64,000 nt of DNA. It comes from Areca catechu (Eukaryota > Streptophyta > Magnoliopsida > Arecales > Arecaceae). The position numbers and the translations under genes were made by a program. Under the pieces are notes generated by a model that was not told the origin of the DNA, did no database searches, and saw only the letters and a program-made list of their open reading frames with translations. Every line of letters starts with the position of its first letter. The stretch's first letter is position 1. This document shows, in pieces, positions 1-11,054 of this stretch. The DNA is taken from NCBI GenBank assembly GCA_021397845.1, contig CM038038.1, forward strand, positions 60,754,748 to 60,818,747. Direction: 5' to 3'.

Positions 1-1920
1 TCGTGTAGTTCATAAACTGATTCGCAACCAAAGGATACGCTGTTTCAGGATGATGGTGTATTGAGAGTAGGTCATTAATGTCATATCTGTTGGTTGTCCT
101 CTTAATCAAGTAGCATGAAGATGCTGGTATGACATCAGGTGTTGTGTTTGACACTTCATTGAACGTGACTCTCATGTGATATTCTCTTTCTGCAAAGGAG
201 GAGTCTTGCTTTAGAATTAGGACATGAATTATTCCTCTGACTTGTAATCTCTATGGCAGCTTGCAAGCAACTCACTGTGCTTAGGTGTCGGACTACCCGG
301 ATTTCTAATATGGTGATGGAAGGTTGCTAGGTACAGTCAAATACTTATGTAGCGGTAGTAGGATCGATATATGATTGATCTCTCCAAATGGTTTGGATTG
401 AATGCTTAATATGCCTCAATTGAGAATGACCTTGGCCAGGGCATTCCTTGTAAGGAGTTACAAGGATTCTTTGTTTGAGACATATTGAGATGGACTGATT
501 ATGGTTGGGTAGTTTAACCCTAAGCCATCCAGAGCATTAAGAGATTAAAGGAATAAGTTCATTGCTATTCCATATTCGACAGGTTCATGTTGCTCTGTAA
601 TTTTCAACCTATCTGGATGCTGGGTGTCATTGCTAGATGGTGACTTTGGTTGGTACTTGAAATGTTCTTGTGCTACCGGTTTAGTGTTTGAACCTATGGG
701 GTCACAGATCGACGGTTTCTTCTTGCTTTATTGGCATACGAACAATTGGGAATCATTTCGGACTTGTTTGACAAGGTGTTGTCAAACTTCTATTTAAGCT
801 AACTCTTTTTGAACAAGTCGACTCGAGTCGAGTCAACTCGAATGGTCGAGTCGACTTGTCTGATGGACTGCTAAAATTAGAGAATGCTTCATTAAATGCT
901 ATAATGGTTATGGCATTTAATGTTGGGCATTTTGAGTTTCAGTAATTGCTATTGCTGAATTCTAAGGGACTTCTAACCTCCCTAGAATCTTAAAAAGAAT
1001 CCAAACTGCTCATTAATCTCTCATTATACCCCCATAATGGTTTTGGGGGCTGCTACTATTATCAAAGCAGGGCTGAAGAAGGTGAATGGTTTACGTTCCT
1101 CACATTCAACATTCCACACTCGATTTGGATCATGTTAAGACTCTACCTAGAAAATTTCTGAGATAGAGATCTTGCTTGATCCTTGAGAGATTGAGAGATT
1201 TGATCTTTGGGATAGAGTGAGTTTGGGTTTTAGGACTCCTGTGTCTATACCTTCTGTCGAAGGTTTGGGACAGAGCATTGGGAAAGGGTTCTCAAGTGTC
1301 TTCGTTCCAGCACCACTGTAGTAATAGCCCTTCAAGGAGTTAAAGGAGTCCGCACATCTTCAAGGAGTTGAAGAAAGAGTCGCTACTACCATTAGTGTTT
1401 CCGGTGAGGCTAGCATCTCGAAGGAAGGAGAAGAAACCATGCTACATGGTGTGAACCATCCATAGAGACAATGCGCGTGCACTGCTTGCAAAGCCCGATC
1501 TTCTTCCTTGTGGGTAGACCCGGAGCTCTTCCCATAGTTTGCTACATCATTTGATAAATGTCACTAAGGTATGTCTTTATTTTATGTATGACATAATTAT
1601 CGTTGCTGCATTATTGTGTGATTTCTGGAATGGTTCTATTTTTCATACAATGTTTTCATGATTTCGTATTTACATTACTCTAGATGCATCAAGATCTTGG
1701 TAGGGGCTTGTGTTAATTAGGTTAACATCTATAGATAAAATGGTTTCATCATTTTCGCTGCTGCATGCCTTTAGAAAAGTTTTAAAATGCATGTATCGTC
1801 CCTTAGGAACTGTTCCTTACACCACCCTTTCCATCGAGCATACAAAGGATAAGCTAGTCATTCCAGAAACATTGATCCCAGAATCGATGATCCAACAACT
1901 AGAAACATTTTAGATTAGGG
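1..1920. repeat. Degenerate LTR-like DNA, unassigned
   Basis: No coding region is recognisable. The stretch is AT-rich and contains a cluster of GAGTCGACTC-type palindromes near 814-858, a motif class seen again at about 8,550-8,815 next to a copia-type LTR start. The short frames (1,147-1,335 minus; 1,710-1,913 plus) show no domain. I infer an old copia LTR or leader because of the shared palindrome class and its position beside copia pol remnants, but neither end is defined. Confidence 0.3.
814..858. repeat. Perfect 13-bp inverted repeat with GTCGACTC palindromes
   Basis: The arms are CAAGTCGACTCGA (814-826) and its exact reverse complement (846-858). The loop is 19 bp and itself contains GAGTCGAGTCAACTCGA-like sequence. 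It could form a short hairpin or be a clustered binding site in an LTR promoter. Related but decayed GAGTYRACTC copies lie at 8,550-8,815. Confidence 0.7.
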
Positions 1921-2459
1921 TTTATAGGAACTTAGGTCTCACTTTTATGATCTTCATCATAACCCTAATTCCTTTGCCCTAATCTATGGGATTCATCATA
2001 ATCTTAAATAAGACACAGTAGTATGATGATACAGATGCCTTTTATTAATATATTAATGTTATACAAGAGTTAGAAGATTACAAAAAATGCCCTTATAATG
2101 ATTAGCTTTTAGGGCACTTTTTTTTCGTATTGTATAAAGACAAATTGATCATAATACAGGATAGCACTATCTAAACTATGTACTTGCCTTGATTTTTATG
2201 AGAGTTACTAGGAATTCATCCTGATTCCATAGCGTGGCCTCATGACTACTCTCAGTAAGATAAATCCTCTAAGGATATGTGTAATGGAATTGTACCTTGC
2301 TGAACTTATAGCTTTGGATCTATTAATAGCTATGTTCAATCTAACCATAATAATAGAGCACCACACTATAAGGATGGGGTAGAGACAAACTCCAAAATGG
2401 TACTCTTAAATATCACCTCAAAGATCATTTCCCTTTGAACTTTAACCAAAGGGTTGCCA
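1921..2459 (-). other. Probable 3' non-coding/LTR part of a minus-strand copia element
   Basis: This lies immediately downstream (minus orientation) of copia pol remnants. It is AT-rich and stop-filled, with no domain. The end of copia pol reads through about 2,400-2,570. I see no clear TG...CA ends, so the LTR assignment is inferred from position only. Confidence 0.3.
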
Positions 2460-3890
2460 TGGTGGTAGAGATCCACTCTGGTGACTAATATATGGGCTAA
2501 GCCCTATCCCCCTCGATGTCTTAGTTATCACAACCTTTGAAAGGCCCTTGGCTAAAAGATCTATCAAATTATTTTTTGATATTATAAATTATAGTGATAT
2601 AACTTCTTTCATTTTATTTTTTACAGCTTTATACTTGATTAGGATATGATTATTCATCTTTTTATTAGTTGTCTGTTAATTTAATAGATCAATTAAAATT
2701 CTACAATCATAATTTAATTTTTTTTTAAGATTTTTGAAAAAAGAATTTCTATATTATTTATTAAATCTTTTAGCTATTGTGCTTTAGTGCATGCAGTATT
2801 AAGAGCTGTTAATTCAGATTCTAATATACTTCTAGTAATTGTGGTTTGTTTACAAGAGCTCCAAGATACTGTAGCTCCTCATAACAAGAAGAGATACCCT
2901 ATAGTGAACTTAATATCTAAGTTATCTGTTACCCAATTGGCATCACTATAACCCTCAAGTACTTCGGGATAACCAGAGTATACTAGAGAGTACTCTATGC
3001 TTCCCTTAAGATACATAAAATTTTTTTTTAGAGCTTTCTAATATTTTTTACTAGGATTACTAGTATACCTACTCAGTTTGTCTGCTGCATAAGCTATATT
3101 TGGATGAATTCTATTTGAAATATATAATAAGGATCCTATCCTTTAAGAGTATCCTAATTAATTAATAGATTCTCCTAAATTTTTAATTATGTGAGAGCTA
3201 TGATCATAAGGGATAGAGATAGGATTTAAATTAAAATATTCAATTTTTTTATGCATGTTCTCTATTGAGTATGCTAGGCTTATTGCTATTCCACTATCTA
3301 TTCTTTTCATCTTTATTCATAAAATTACATCAACTTCTCCTAAGTCTTTCATATCAAAATTATTTGATAAATAGCTTTTATTCTTGAATTATTTTCATTG
3401 ATGTTCTAAATAATAATATATCATCTACATATAAGTATAGTATTATATAATCAGTATAATGTTTTTTATAGTATACATATTTATCACATTCTTTTATTTT
3501 AAAATTAATTTTTAACATAATTTTATCAAACATAATGTGACATTATCCAGGCACTTGTTTTAAACTAGAAAGTAATTAATTAGTCTGCATACTTTATGTT
3601 CATGTCTTTTTACTTTAAATCCTTAAGGTTGGTTTATGTAATTTTCTTCTTCTAATTCTTTATTTAAGAATGTAGTTTGTACATCCATTTGATGAATTAT
3701 TATTTATGAATTATGGCTAAAACTATTAAAGTTCTTAGGATAGTTATTCTCGCTATAGGAGCATAGGTGTCAAAGAAATCAATGTCTTTTTTTGGTTAAA
3801 TCCTTTTACAACTAACCTAGCTTTATATCTTTCTATTATCCATCTGGCTTTAATTTTCTTTTAAAAATCCATTTTGTTCCTATAGGTTTG
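2460..3890 (-). pseudogene. Ty1/copia pol remnant: reverse transcriptase and RNase H
   Basis: Minus-strand translation, across many stops and frame changes, gives copia landmarks in the correct order. A segment at about 3,650-3,890 resembles the start of RT (DFFDTYAPIARI-like). The catalytic YVDD motif is intact at 3,420-3,431 and is followed by ILLF. RNase H-type text with EGYSDANW lies at about 2,930-3,000 and the terminal LAKGLSK segment at about 2,520-2,560. In intact copia elements this protein copies element RNA into DNA. Here it cannot be translated. The upstream end abuts a plus-strand copia gag at about 3,893, so the two are head to head and not collinear. Confidence 0.75.
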
Positions 3891-3892
3891 TT

Positions 3893-4500
3893 TTCCAAAT
3901 CTTCCTCTCTAAACTTGACTTGGACCTAATGGTAACCCTTAAGGATGACATCATTAGGCTTAAATCCAAAAAATGTGATGGATTCCATGTTAGGAGGTGG
4001 CAAAGTCAAATGAAGTTTTGGCTAACAACCTTAGAACTTTGGTTAGTGATTGACCAGTTCGCCTATTCTTTTAGTTCAACCACACAAACTATCCCAAAAA
4101 TGGATTACCTATATAGAGGTAAAATCCTTAGAACCCTTTCTGACTCACTCTATGACATTTATCTATCAGCCAAGAGTGCAAAAGAATTATAAGATATCCT
4201 AGAGTCTAAGTACGACCTTGATGATGCTAGGATTGAATGATTCAATACTGCATCATTCCTTAGATTTAGTATGAAAGAAGATGAATCGATCAATGACTAG
4301 CTTCACCAATTTCAAGAGTACCTTAGAAAACTTCTAGCCAATAAAGATAAATTCTTTGAAGGATTTAAGGTTTGTAGCATTCTAGATAAAATGATTCCTT
4401 CTTAGAAAGGCTTTGTCAAAAGTCAACTTCAAAAATAAGGAGAGCTAACCCTAGCTCAACTTCTAAACTCAATTAGGATAGAAAACCAATATAGGTCTAA
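3893..4500 (+). pseudogene. Ty1/copia gag fragment (UBN2-type)
   Basis: The open segment 3,920-4,192 and its continuation read as the N-terminal part of a plant copia Gag. There is a K-x-D-G-x-x-x-x-R-W-Q core, then a W-x-x-x-x-x-F-A segment, an x-R-G-K-I-L-x-T-L-x-D-S-L segment and an A-K-E-L-(stop)-D-I-L-E-S-K-Y segment. Stops occur at 4,190-4,192 and beyond. Gag forms the virus-like particle in complete elements. No zinc knuckle, protease or LTR follows in this orientation. It is a broken fragment, and its first 165 bp are repeated in inverted orientation at 4,587-4,750. Confidence 0.65.
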
Positions 4501-4750
4501 AATCCAGTAAACTAAAATTTCAAGTATCCAAGCTAACTTAACCCAACAATACCAGTCTAATAACAATACTAGAAAAATAGGTAGATTGGTCAATCACTGA
4601 CCAAAGTCCTATGATAGTTAGCCAAAACTTCATTTGGCTTTGTCACCTCCTAAAATAGGATCCATCAAATTTTTTGGATTTAAGGCTAACGATATCATCC
4701 TTAAGGGTTGCCCTTGAGTCCAAATCAGGTCTAGAAAGGAAGATCTAGAA
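3893..4750. repeat. Inverted duplication of the copia gag start (fold-back)
   Basis: Arm 1 (3,893-4,057, plus) and arm 2 (4,587-4,750, minus) are reverse complements of each other at roughly 80% by eye. Both cover the gag start including the G-G-C-A-A-A-G region. The spacer of about 530 bp is the remainder of the gag fragment. A transcript across it could fold into a long imperfect hairpin. The arms have diverged, so the event is old. Confidence 0.75.
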
Positions 4751-6226
4751 AATAAAATTAATTTTGTTAAGGATTTGTTTAGATAATTTAAATATTTTTT
4801 ATAATTTTTTGTATATGTTTTTAAAAATATCTCATAGTTTTTTTGAAATTAATGTTTTATTAAAATGATCACCAATATGATTAGACCTGTGGTTTGTTAA
4901 GATTTTTAATTAAATTATTTATCTCTTAATCTTAAATGTTTTGCTTATTTAATTATATAGTCTTTTAAAAATTAATTTAATTGTTACAATACAGGTTTAG
5001 TGAAGATCTTCAATTAATTTTATATAATATAAAAGAAATAGATATTGTACTATCAATAACCAAAAAATATAATAAATATTATTTTTTTAATAAAATATGC
5101 AAGGTAAGTAAACTATAATAAAATACAAACAATTATATTTATATACAAGCATTACAAACTATTCCAAATCTCTTTTAGATTGTTAGTTGTAATGTATGAA
5201 AAATACATATATGTATTTATATAATTTTAAAAATATTTGAAAATAAATTTTGTAGCGTGTGTGGTATAATAATTTTAATGTAATAAAATAATTTTAAATA
5301 TAATAGAATAAAGTTAGGAAGTCTAGCCTGGAAGGTAGATAAAACTACTATCCTAAAAGAGATTTGGTCCACCTTTCATGTAAAGAATGATTGGATCATA
5401 TGCTCTCCTCCAAGATATAACCCGAAAGTCAACACTCTAATGGCTGTTAGTGATACGATCTCGAATGGATGCCGATCAACTCATCTTCAGTCAAAAATTT
5501 TTAAAGTAGAAAAAAAATAGTAGAGAAAGAATTTTAGAAAATTTTGGAATATATGATTATACGAGAGGAAGAGCTTGGGATTCTTGGAGTCTTATATGGC
5601 TAGGATATTGGCCTATTTATAGGCTAAAAATCTCAGAAAAAATTTCAAAAATATCCTCAAACTAGCTATTATTTCATTAAATAAGAAATAAATAAAATGA
5701 TAATTTAAAAATTAAATTTAGAATTAATAAAAATAATTAAAAAAAGAAATGGTAGAAAGAAGAAAAGAAAAATGCACGGGCATGCATGGATCATGCCCGT
5801 TGCATGCTCGAGCGGGGCTATTTTATTATTATTATTATTATTTAATAAAGTACACAACCTTAACACAATATATATATTGGCATAATGACAATGACATCAG
5901 TTCTTTGTCCATGATATAATGCTAATTTACAGCACCTATGTATCCCCCAAAAGTCATTTATCCAATCAGCATGGAAAAATGACAATTGATTTGCATGGCT
6001 TTCTTGGGAAAGATTCCCAAGGATTGCAACTTCATCACCACACCATCATCATCGGCCTTCTTGGTGAAGAGAAGAGCATAAAATGCTCAAGACAAATTCC
6101 AATTGATTCCTCCAAGATTATCAAATCATCTACAATAAATGAAGGCATTAATCCTTAAGAAGTCCTAATGACAAAGATCTTCCCTTAAGTGAAAAACCAC
6201 AAAGATTTCAAAGTTTTTAAAGGCCA
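4751..6226. other. AT-rich intergenic stretch, no gene seen
   Basis: No conserved protein is visible on either strand. An (ATT)n microsatellite of about seven units lies at 5,822-5,843. The frame at 5,919-6,158 (79 codons) has no recognisable motif and is probably chance. Confidence 0.5.
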
Positions 6227-7522
6227 CACTACATCAAACAAAATCTTAGGCAACAAACAAAACATGTCGAAGGTCCAAAACCATTGCCTAACAATTTTGG
6301 CAATGGTTTTTCATCCACTGCCATGCAGTCTTGCCTAAAGTCAAAGACAATAATATTTTGATTATAAGCTAACCATTAAATAGTCGGTGTCTAACAAAAC
6401 TTTATGTAGAAGTTTTCAATAAGTATTTGTAATAGCTATAACAAAGAAAAGGTAATGATTTTTTTGAGGCTTTGCTAATAGTTTCTCTTTTCTGGGAAAT
6501 GATTTTTTGAAAGAATTAGCAACAATTATTCATTTTAAATAGTAGTTTATTACAAGTGTTTACAATAATTATGAATGTTTAAGAAATAGTTTTTGAGAGG
6601 ATTTAATAGCTATTTTTTCATCTTAGACAATGATTACTCATATTTAGGCAACTATTTTCAAGAAATTTTGCATAGAGATTTTTTGATTATAGATAATAAC
6701 TTAGATTTTTTGGAAACAATTTTTTATATTTAGGAAATAACTTTTTTTTGCTACATATCCCATTTTAAACAATAGTTAGTAATTATTGCATATTCCATTT
6801 TTGTATTTAAAACATGTATATTTTAAATATAATTATTGCATATCCTATTTTAATATTTTGCTCAATTACCTACACTTTTTAAATATTATTAAATCATACT
6901 AACTCATAACAATTAAAATTACAGTAGCAAAATATATTAATTATGATAAATCTTAACAATGTACAAACATTAAATATAGACTATAATTTAATATACAACC
7001 AATATTTAATAATCAACATTTAAAACATATATAACAAACATTGTTCAATAGTCAATGCATTTTTCTCAATGAACATTGTCTCTGTGATCATCTTGATGAA
7101 TAATTCTCTCCCTCCACAGCATTATCTCCTCCTAAAGAATATCTTTATTATGGACAAAAATTAAATCATATAAGAAATAGAATTTGACAATCAAAATCTT
7201 ATAAATATAGATTTAATATATATAATGAAAATAGGTTTTGGAAAACAACTAAAACATTTTGTTTCATTGAAAAAGAATTCATATATACATATGAAGAAGG
7301 ATTATATGTGTTTGTTGAAGATGGCTCGTGCATGTGTAGCATCCCAGTTTTACTAATAGCATCACAAGGAACATTGAAATTATACAACTTACAAATTAAA
7401 AAAATTATACAAGTTATGCAACTTAAAATTTTAATACTTGTATCCTCATTAGCTTGCTTTCCTCCTTTAGACTTGTGAGTTTCAAGGAACATTTGAATTT
7501 GGGATGATGGTTCTATTCTCAT
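6227..7522. mobile_element. CACTA-like DNA transposon end (partial)
   Basis: A CACTACA terminus begins at 6,227. It is followed by about 500 bp of subterminal repetition, with many copies of short GCAATGGTTTTT/CAATAGTTTTT-like words in both orientations, as CACTA (En/Spm) ends have. Inside lies a minus-strand frame resembling a plant CACTA accessory transposase domain (7,199-7,522). The matching far end is not certain; a CACTACTACAAA word at 8,175 is a weak candidate. Treat the boundaries as provisional. Confidence 0.45.
7199..7522 (-). pseudogene. Plant CACTA-type transposase fragment (Transposase_24/PttA-like)
   Basis: The 107-codon frame starts with a stretch containing M-F-L-E-T-H-K-S-K-G-G followed by A-N-E-D. 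This resembles the (F)-x-x-T-H-x-x-K-D-G-x-x-V-x-E-x-A core of plant En/Spm-associated Transposase_24 proteins, which are thought to act with the main transposase. The remainder is low-complexity and AT-rich and probably intron-like or decayed. I assign the family from this one core only. Its position beside a CACTA-like end supports it. Confidence 0.4.
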
Positions 7523-8275
7523 TTAATGCTATCTAAATCTTAATTATATCATCATGAATCTAAGAAAAACTCAATAGATAAATCCATAAAAGTATCCAAC
7601 TAATTACATAATATAATTTGATGGCTAAACAATAATAATAAGAAACACAATATCACATCTAGAGATGATTGACAACATATGCTAATAAATCAAACAATTT
7701 TCAAGACCTAAAAAAATTACAAAAAATTTAAAATTCAGAATTATTCTCTTTAATAAACTCTAACAAACTACTAGTGTGTTACTCTTTCTAGAAGGGTTTT
7801 CTCCATAATAAAGTAGCTAGTTAGCATTGGCTTACCTCCCTAGGTTAGCCGGATATCATGTCCATGCCCTTGCGCATAAAAGAAATTGCCTCAAAACTCA
7901 TAAAAATATTGCATCTTTAATTTCCAAACGTATCACCATACACCATAATATGGAATACGTTTTGATTTCAATTTCATGTAAAGGTTGAAGTATACTACAA
8001 ACTAAGGATCAAGCTTCACACCTAATAGTTGAAGTCACCCATCATCAAGTGATGTAGCCATACAATGCAAGTTCTGAGCCATTGTGGACCTTGTTAAAAT
8101 GTTGATGAGCATCCCCTTGGATTTGACCAAGCACTACATACTAATGAGCCTCTCATCCCTCAAATCAAGGTCTACACTACTACAAATAAACTCCTAGTCT
8201 TGCATTACTCCTCGCATATTCAACATCAACCAAAAGTAGCCAAATAGTTCCAAAACAATTATTGGCTTCAGGGAT
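7523..8275. other. No gene recognised
   Basis: AT-rich sequence without a supported frame on either strand. It may be the remaining body of the CACTA-like element. Confidence 0.5.
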
Positions 8276-8940
8276 TGATTTTGATGAATAACAAAATATT
8301 TGATTATATAATGTTATTAATGAACTGTATAAGTTAATATTTTAGAAAAAGTTACAGGTAACCACTAACAATTTGAAATACAAGTTTTTGAAGATCAAAA
8401 GATATTGAAAAGTAAACAAATTTTATGGAAAAATGGTATGTTAGGACTTGAGTTAAAATTCTTTAGAAAATATGAGTTTCAACCTATATCGAAAGAGTTT
8501 TAGCTTGGCATAGTAGAGTTTTAGTCGGCATGCTATCAAACCTACCTAATTGGAATTTGAGTCAACTCGATAGGGGGACCCAAGTATCCAAAAAGCTAAA
8601 TTTTGGAAGCTAACCGATGACCCAACTCAAATGTCAATCAAGTCAACTTGGATGGAATTTGAGTCAACCCTACAGAATCGAGTTGACTCAATAATGAAAA
8701 ATAAAAAGCCATTTTTTGGAGAAAGGAGATTGAGTCAACTTAACAGAGGACTGAACCAACTTGGATATAATCTAAGTTGACTTGACAGTGATTTGAGTCA
8801 ACTCAAGGATTGCTGATAGGCATAATAGCTAGTTTTGTAGAAAGTTCAAAATGACCCAATTTTGATCTTATTGGTTATATTTTATTCTCCAATAGCTAGA
8901 AATAGCTAGTTTGATCTTGAAAGTATATTTTAAAAGCCAC
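8276..8940 (+). repeat. Copia (SIRE-like) LTR start, truncated
   Basis: It opens with TTGATTTTGATGAATAAC-type sequence, which resembles the start of SIRE/Maximus-type copia LTRs. It then carries a run of GAGTCAACTC/GAGTTGACTC words (about 8,555-8,815). It stops where the Tat-like LTR begins at 8,941, which suggests the latter inserted into it. I see no 3' LTR end or primer site. Confidence 0.4.
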
Positions 8941-9486
8941 TGTTACCACCTAGATCGTTGTGGCTTGTAGCTTGATGAGTGATGTGTGTGTCGGGCTCCC
9001 TTTGGATGCTTGGTTCTCTATCTGGTCAACTCCTTGGTTGATTTATCTTGTAAAAATGAAGTGATACTAGCTGGAGATTCTGGTGATGACACTCTGATGA
9101 TCAAGTCAGTTAGGACAATCAAGGGGAACAGGGCCTCTATGGAGGAGGATTGGGATACCTTTGCATAGAAGAGTAAATGAAATGGAGCAAAGAAAAGTGG
9201 AGTGAATGGGAGCTAGAGAGCAGGGAGGTTCCTCCTTGCGGCTCCTTGCCCATTTGCTATCTTCGTCTTACCCGTTGCCCCCCTTCGCCAGAGGTCTAAT
9301 CTTCAATTTTATATGAGAGAAATGGCCCAGACCAGATCTGGGGCTTCGTTGGGATGTCACTTTTCCAGTATCCCTCTTTGGTGGGGTTTTCCTCTGTTAG
9401 CGACCTCCCCCCTATCGGACCGGTCCTTGGAATGAGATCTTTTAATTGGGGGTGTTCGTTGATGTAACACAGGTCTTATCCCTCTA

Positions 9487-9765
9487 GTGGTGTTGTTTTT
9501 TGTGAGAGGTACGGGTGCCATGCCATTGAGCCCCGAGCCATGGAGCATTCTATTCCAGGAGGGACCATTGGGGTGTTATAGGGCCTGGAGCCTTAATAGG
9601 ATATGCCTCTTGGAAGAGGTGCAGGTGGCATATCACAGGAACTGGAGCCTCGATTGCATGATGAAGGGCACAGGCATCGCATGGCAAGGCTTGGGACCTG
9701 GTGGAGCATAAGCATAGAAAAGATACAGGTAGTGTGTCGTGGAGCGTGGAACTTCCTATAGGGCA
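9487..9765. repeat. Imperfect 50-60 bp repeats
   Basis: Four or five decayed copies of a unit built around GGGCCTGGAGCC and AGGTGCAGGTGGCAT-like words. The frame at 9,487-9,711 is a by-product of the repeats. Confidence 0.35.
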
Positions 9766-9904
9766 TGCACCACCCTCTAAAGGTTGTACACAGTCTGGAA
9801 TTTATGGTCCATGACTTGAATTCCTCCTAGTCTTCTTCTTTTTATCCCGATCGATCCCCCATTAGTCAATGATGCCTCTTGGATAGTGATTATATCTCAA
9901 GAAG

Positions 9905-10620
9905 TGGGAGCTCTTTCTTGGTAGCTCAACCTCGAATGGTGGGAGCATGACCTTGGCCGGGACCTCGACCTCGGATGAGAGCTGAACTCGATCGGGGCCT
10001 CGACCTCGGATGACGGGAGCATGACCTTGACAGGGAGCTCAACCTCGGATGGGAGCTGACCTTATCTAAGAGCTCGACCTCAGATGGCGGGAGCATGACC
10101 TCGACCGGGTGCTCGACATCGGATGGGAGCTAACCTCGATCAGTGGCTTGACCTTGGATGATGGGAGCATGATCTCAGCTAGGAGCTTGACCTCAGATGG
10201 AAGTTGACCTTGATCGGGGGCTTGAGTTCGGATGGTGAGGGCATAATCTCAATCGGGAGCTTGACCTCGGATGGAAGCTGACCTCAACTAGGGGTTCGAC
10301 CTCGGATGGCGGGAGCATGACCTTAACCAAGAGCTCGACCTCATATGGGAGCTGACCTTGGCCAGGGGTTCCACCTTTGATGGTGGGAGCATGACCTCGG
10401 ATAGGAGCTGACCTCGACCGGGGGCTTGACCTCGAATGGGAGTTGACCTCAACTGGGGGCTTGACCTTGGATGGCGGGAGCACAACCTTGACCGGGAGAA
10501 TAACCTCGAATGGGAGTTGACCTCCACTAGGAGCTCGACCTTGGATGGTGGGAGAATGACCTTGATCAAGAGCTCAACCTCGGATGGGAGCTGACCTCGA
10601 CTGGGGGCTTGACCTCAGAT
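9905..10620. repeat. 74-bp minisatellite array, about 9 units
   Basis: The marker word GGGAGCATGACC (or a close variant) recurs at 9,941, 10,015, 10,089, 10,163, 10,237, 10,311, 10,385, 10,476 and 10,550. Steps are exactly 74 bp except one of 91 bp. Each 74-bp unit is itself two related halves of about 37 bp, GGGAGCTGACCTCGA.. and GGGAGCATGACC.., each ending in CTCGGAT. Frames seen on the minus strand (10,193-10,483; 10,288-10,569) are side effects of the repeat, and since 74 is not a multiple of three they cannot be a repeat protein. Confidence 0.9.
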
Positions 10621-10715
10621 CTTCATTTGGTCACTACATTCAGGTGGCACATTCTGTTAGCGTGACTGCCAGCTAGATCCAGTAGGGGTTCCACGTCAGT
10701 GATAGTGCCACATCA

Positions 10716-11054
10716 GGTGCCCCCCACTCTCGAGCCTAGAGTACATCACAACACTCAGGGTGAAGGGAGTAATGATGATGCTGACAAGGAAGGATGCTTA
10801 TCCTGTGCCATTAATGCCTTGAGCATAGGCACCCTGGAGATCGTGCTTCTACACCAATGAGGAGACACCACATCAGCCCATTCAGGAAGGCCATAATTGC
10901 TGCACCGACTTGAAGCGATTGCCTCCGAATCGAAGCATCATCACTAGTAGATTTTAACGTGTGGTAGACTCTCGTTGGCTAGGGAGAAGAAAGGATGCAT
11001 GTTTTTGATCAGTACGATGTGATATGGGTTTGTAGGCTTTTAAAGGGGCTCATT
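10716..11054 (+). other. Element D internal flank: polypurine tract and upstream region of antisense gene D
   Basis: The stretch begins with a C-rich run (10,716-10,731) that is a polypurine tract when read on the minus strand. It ends in TTTTAAAGGGGCTCATT just before the inserted solo LTR. By comparison with element 4 (22,812-23,342) this should be the region upstream of the plus-strand antisense gene. No coding frame is supported. Confidence 0.4.

Larger units (their letters stand above)
8941..10715 (-). repeat. Tat-like LTR (element D), minus orientation
   Basis: The right end (..CACATCA) is followed at 10,716 by GGTGCCCCCCACTCTC, the reverse complement of a polypurine tract. Element 4 has the same arrangement at 22,811/22,812. 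The segment near 9,050-9,110 parallels the element 4 LTR (a short ..TGTAAAAATG.. word followed by GGTGATGACACTCTGATGATCAAG, comparable to the element 4 GGAGGACACTCCGATGCCTAAG). The left end TGTTACCACC at 8,941 is a best guess. The LTR would be 1,775 bp and holds the minisatellite. D would have gag-pol on the minus strand to the right, but none survives. Confidence 0.5.

Noticed and set aside
5919..6158. 79-codon frame near the CACTA-like end.
   Set aside because: No motif; ends before the terminus and has no support.
8175..8185. CACTACTACAA as the second end of the CACTA element.
   Set aside because: It is in the same orientation as the 6,227 end, not inverted, and lacks subterminal repeats.
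8986..9168. 60-codon frame as a possible small gene.
   Set aside because: It falls in the probable Tat LTR D, parallel to non-coding LTR DNA of element 4.
10193..10569. Two overlapping minus-strand frames of 93-96 codons rich in Pro/Ser/Arg.
   Set aside because: They are translations of the 74-bp minisatellite; the period is not a multiple of three and there is no domain.
9905..10620. CRISPR-like array.
   Set aside because: No unique spacers: repeats are head to tail, imperfect, and the DNA is eukaryotic.
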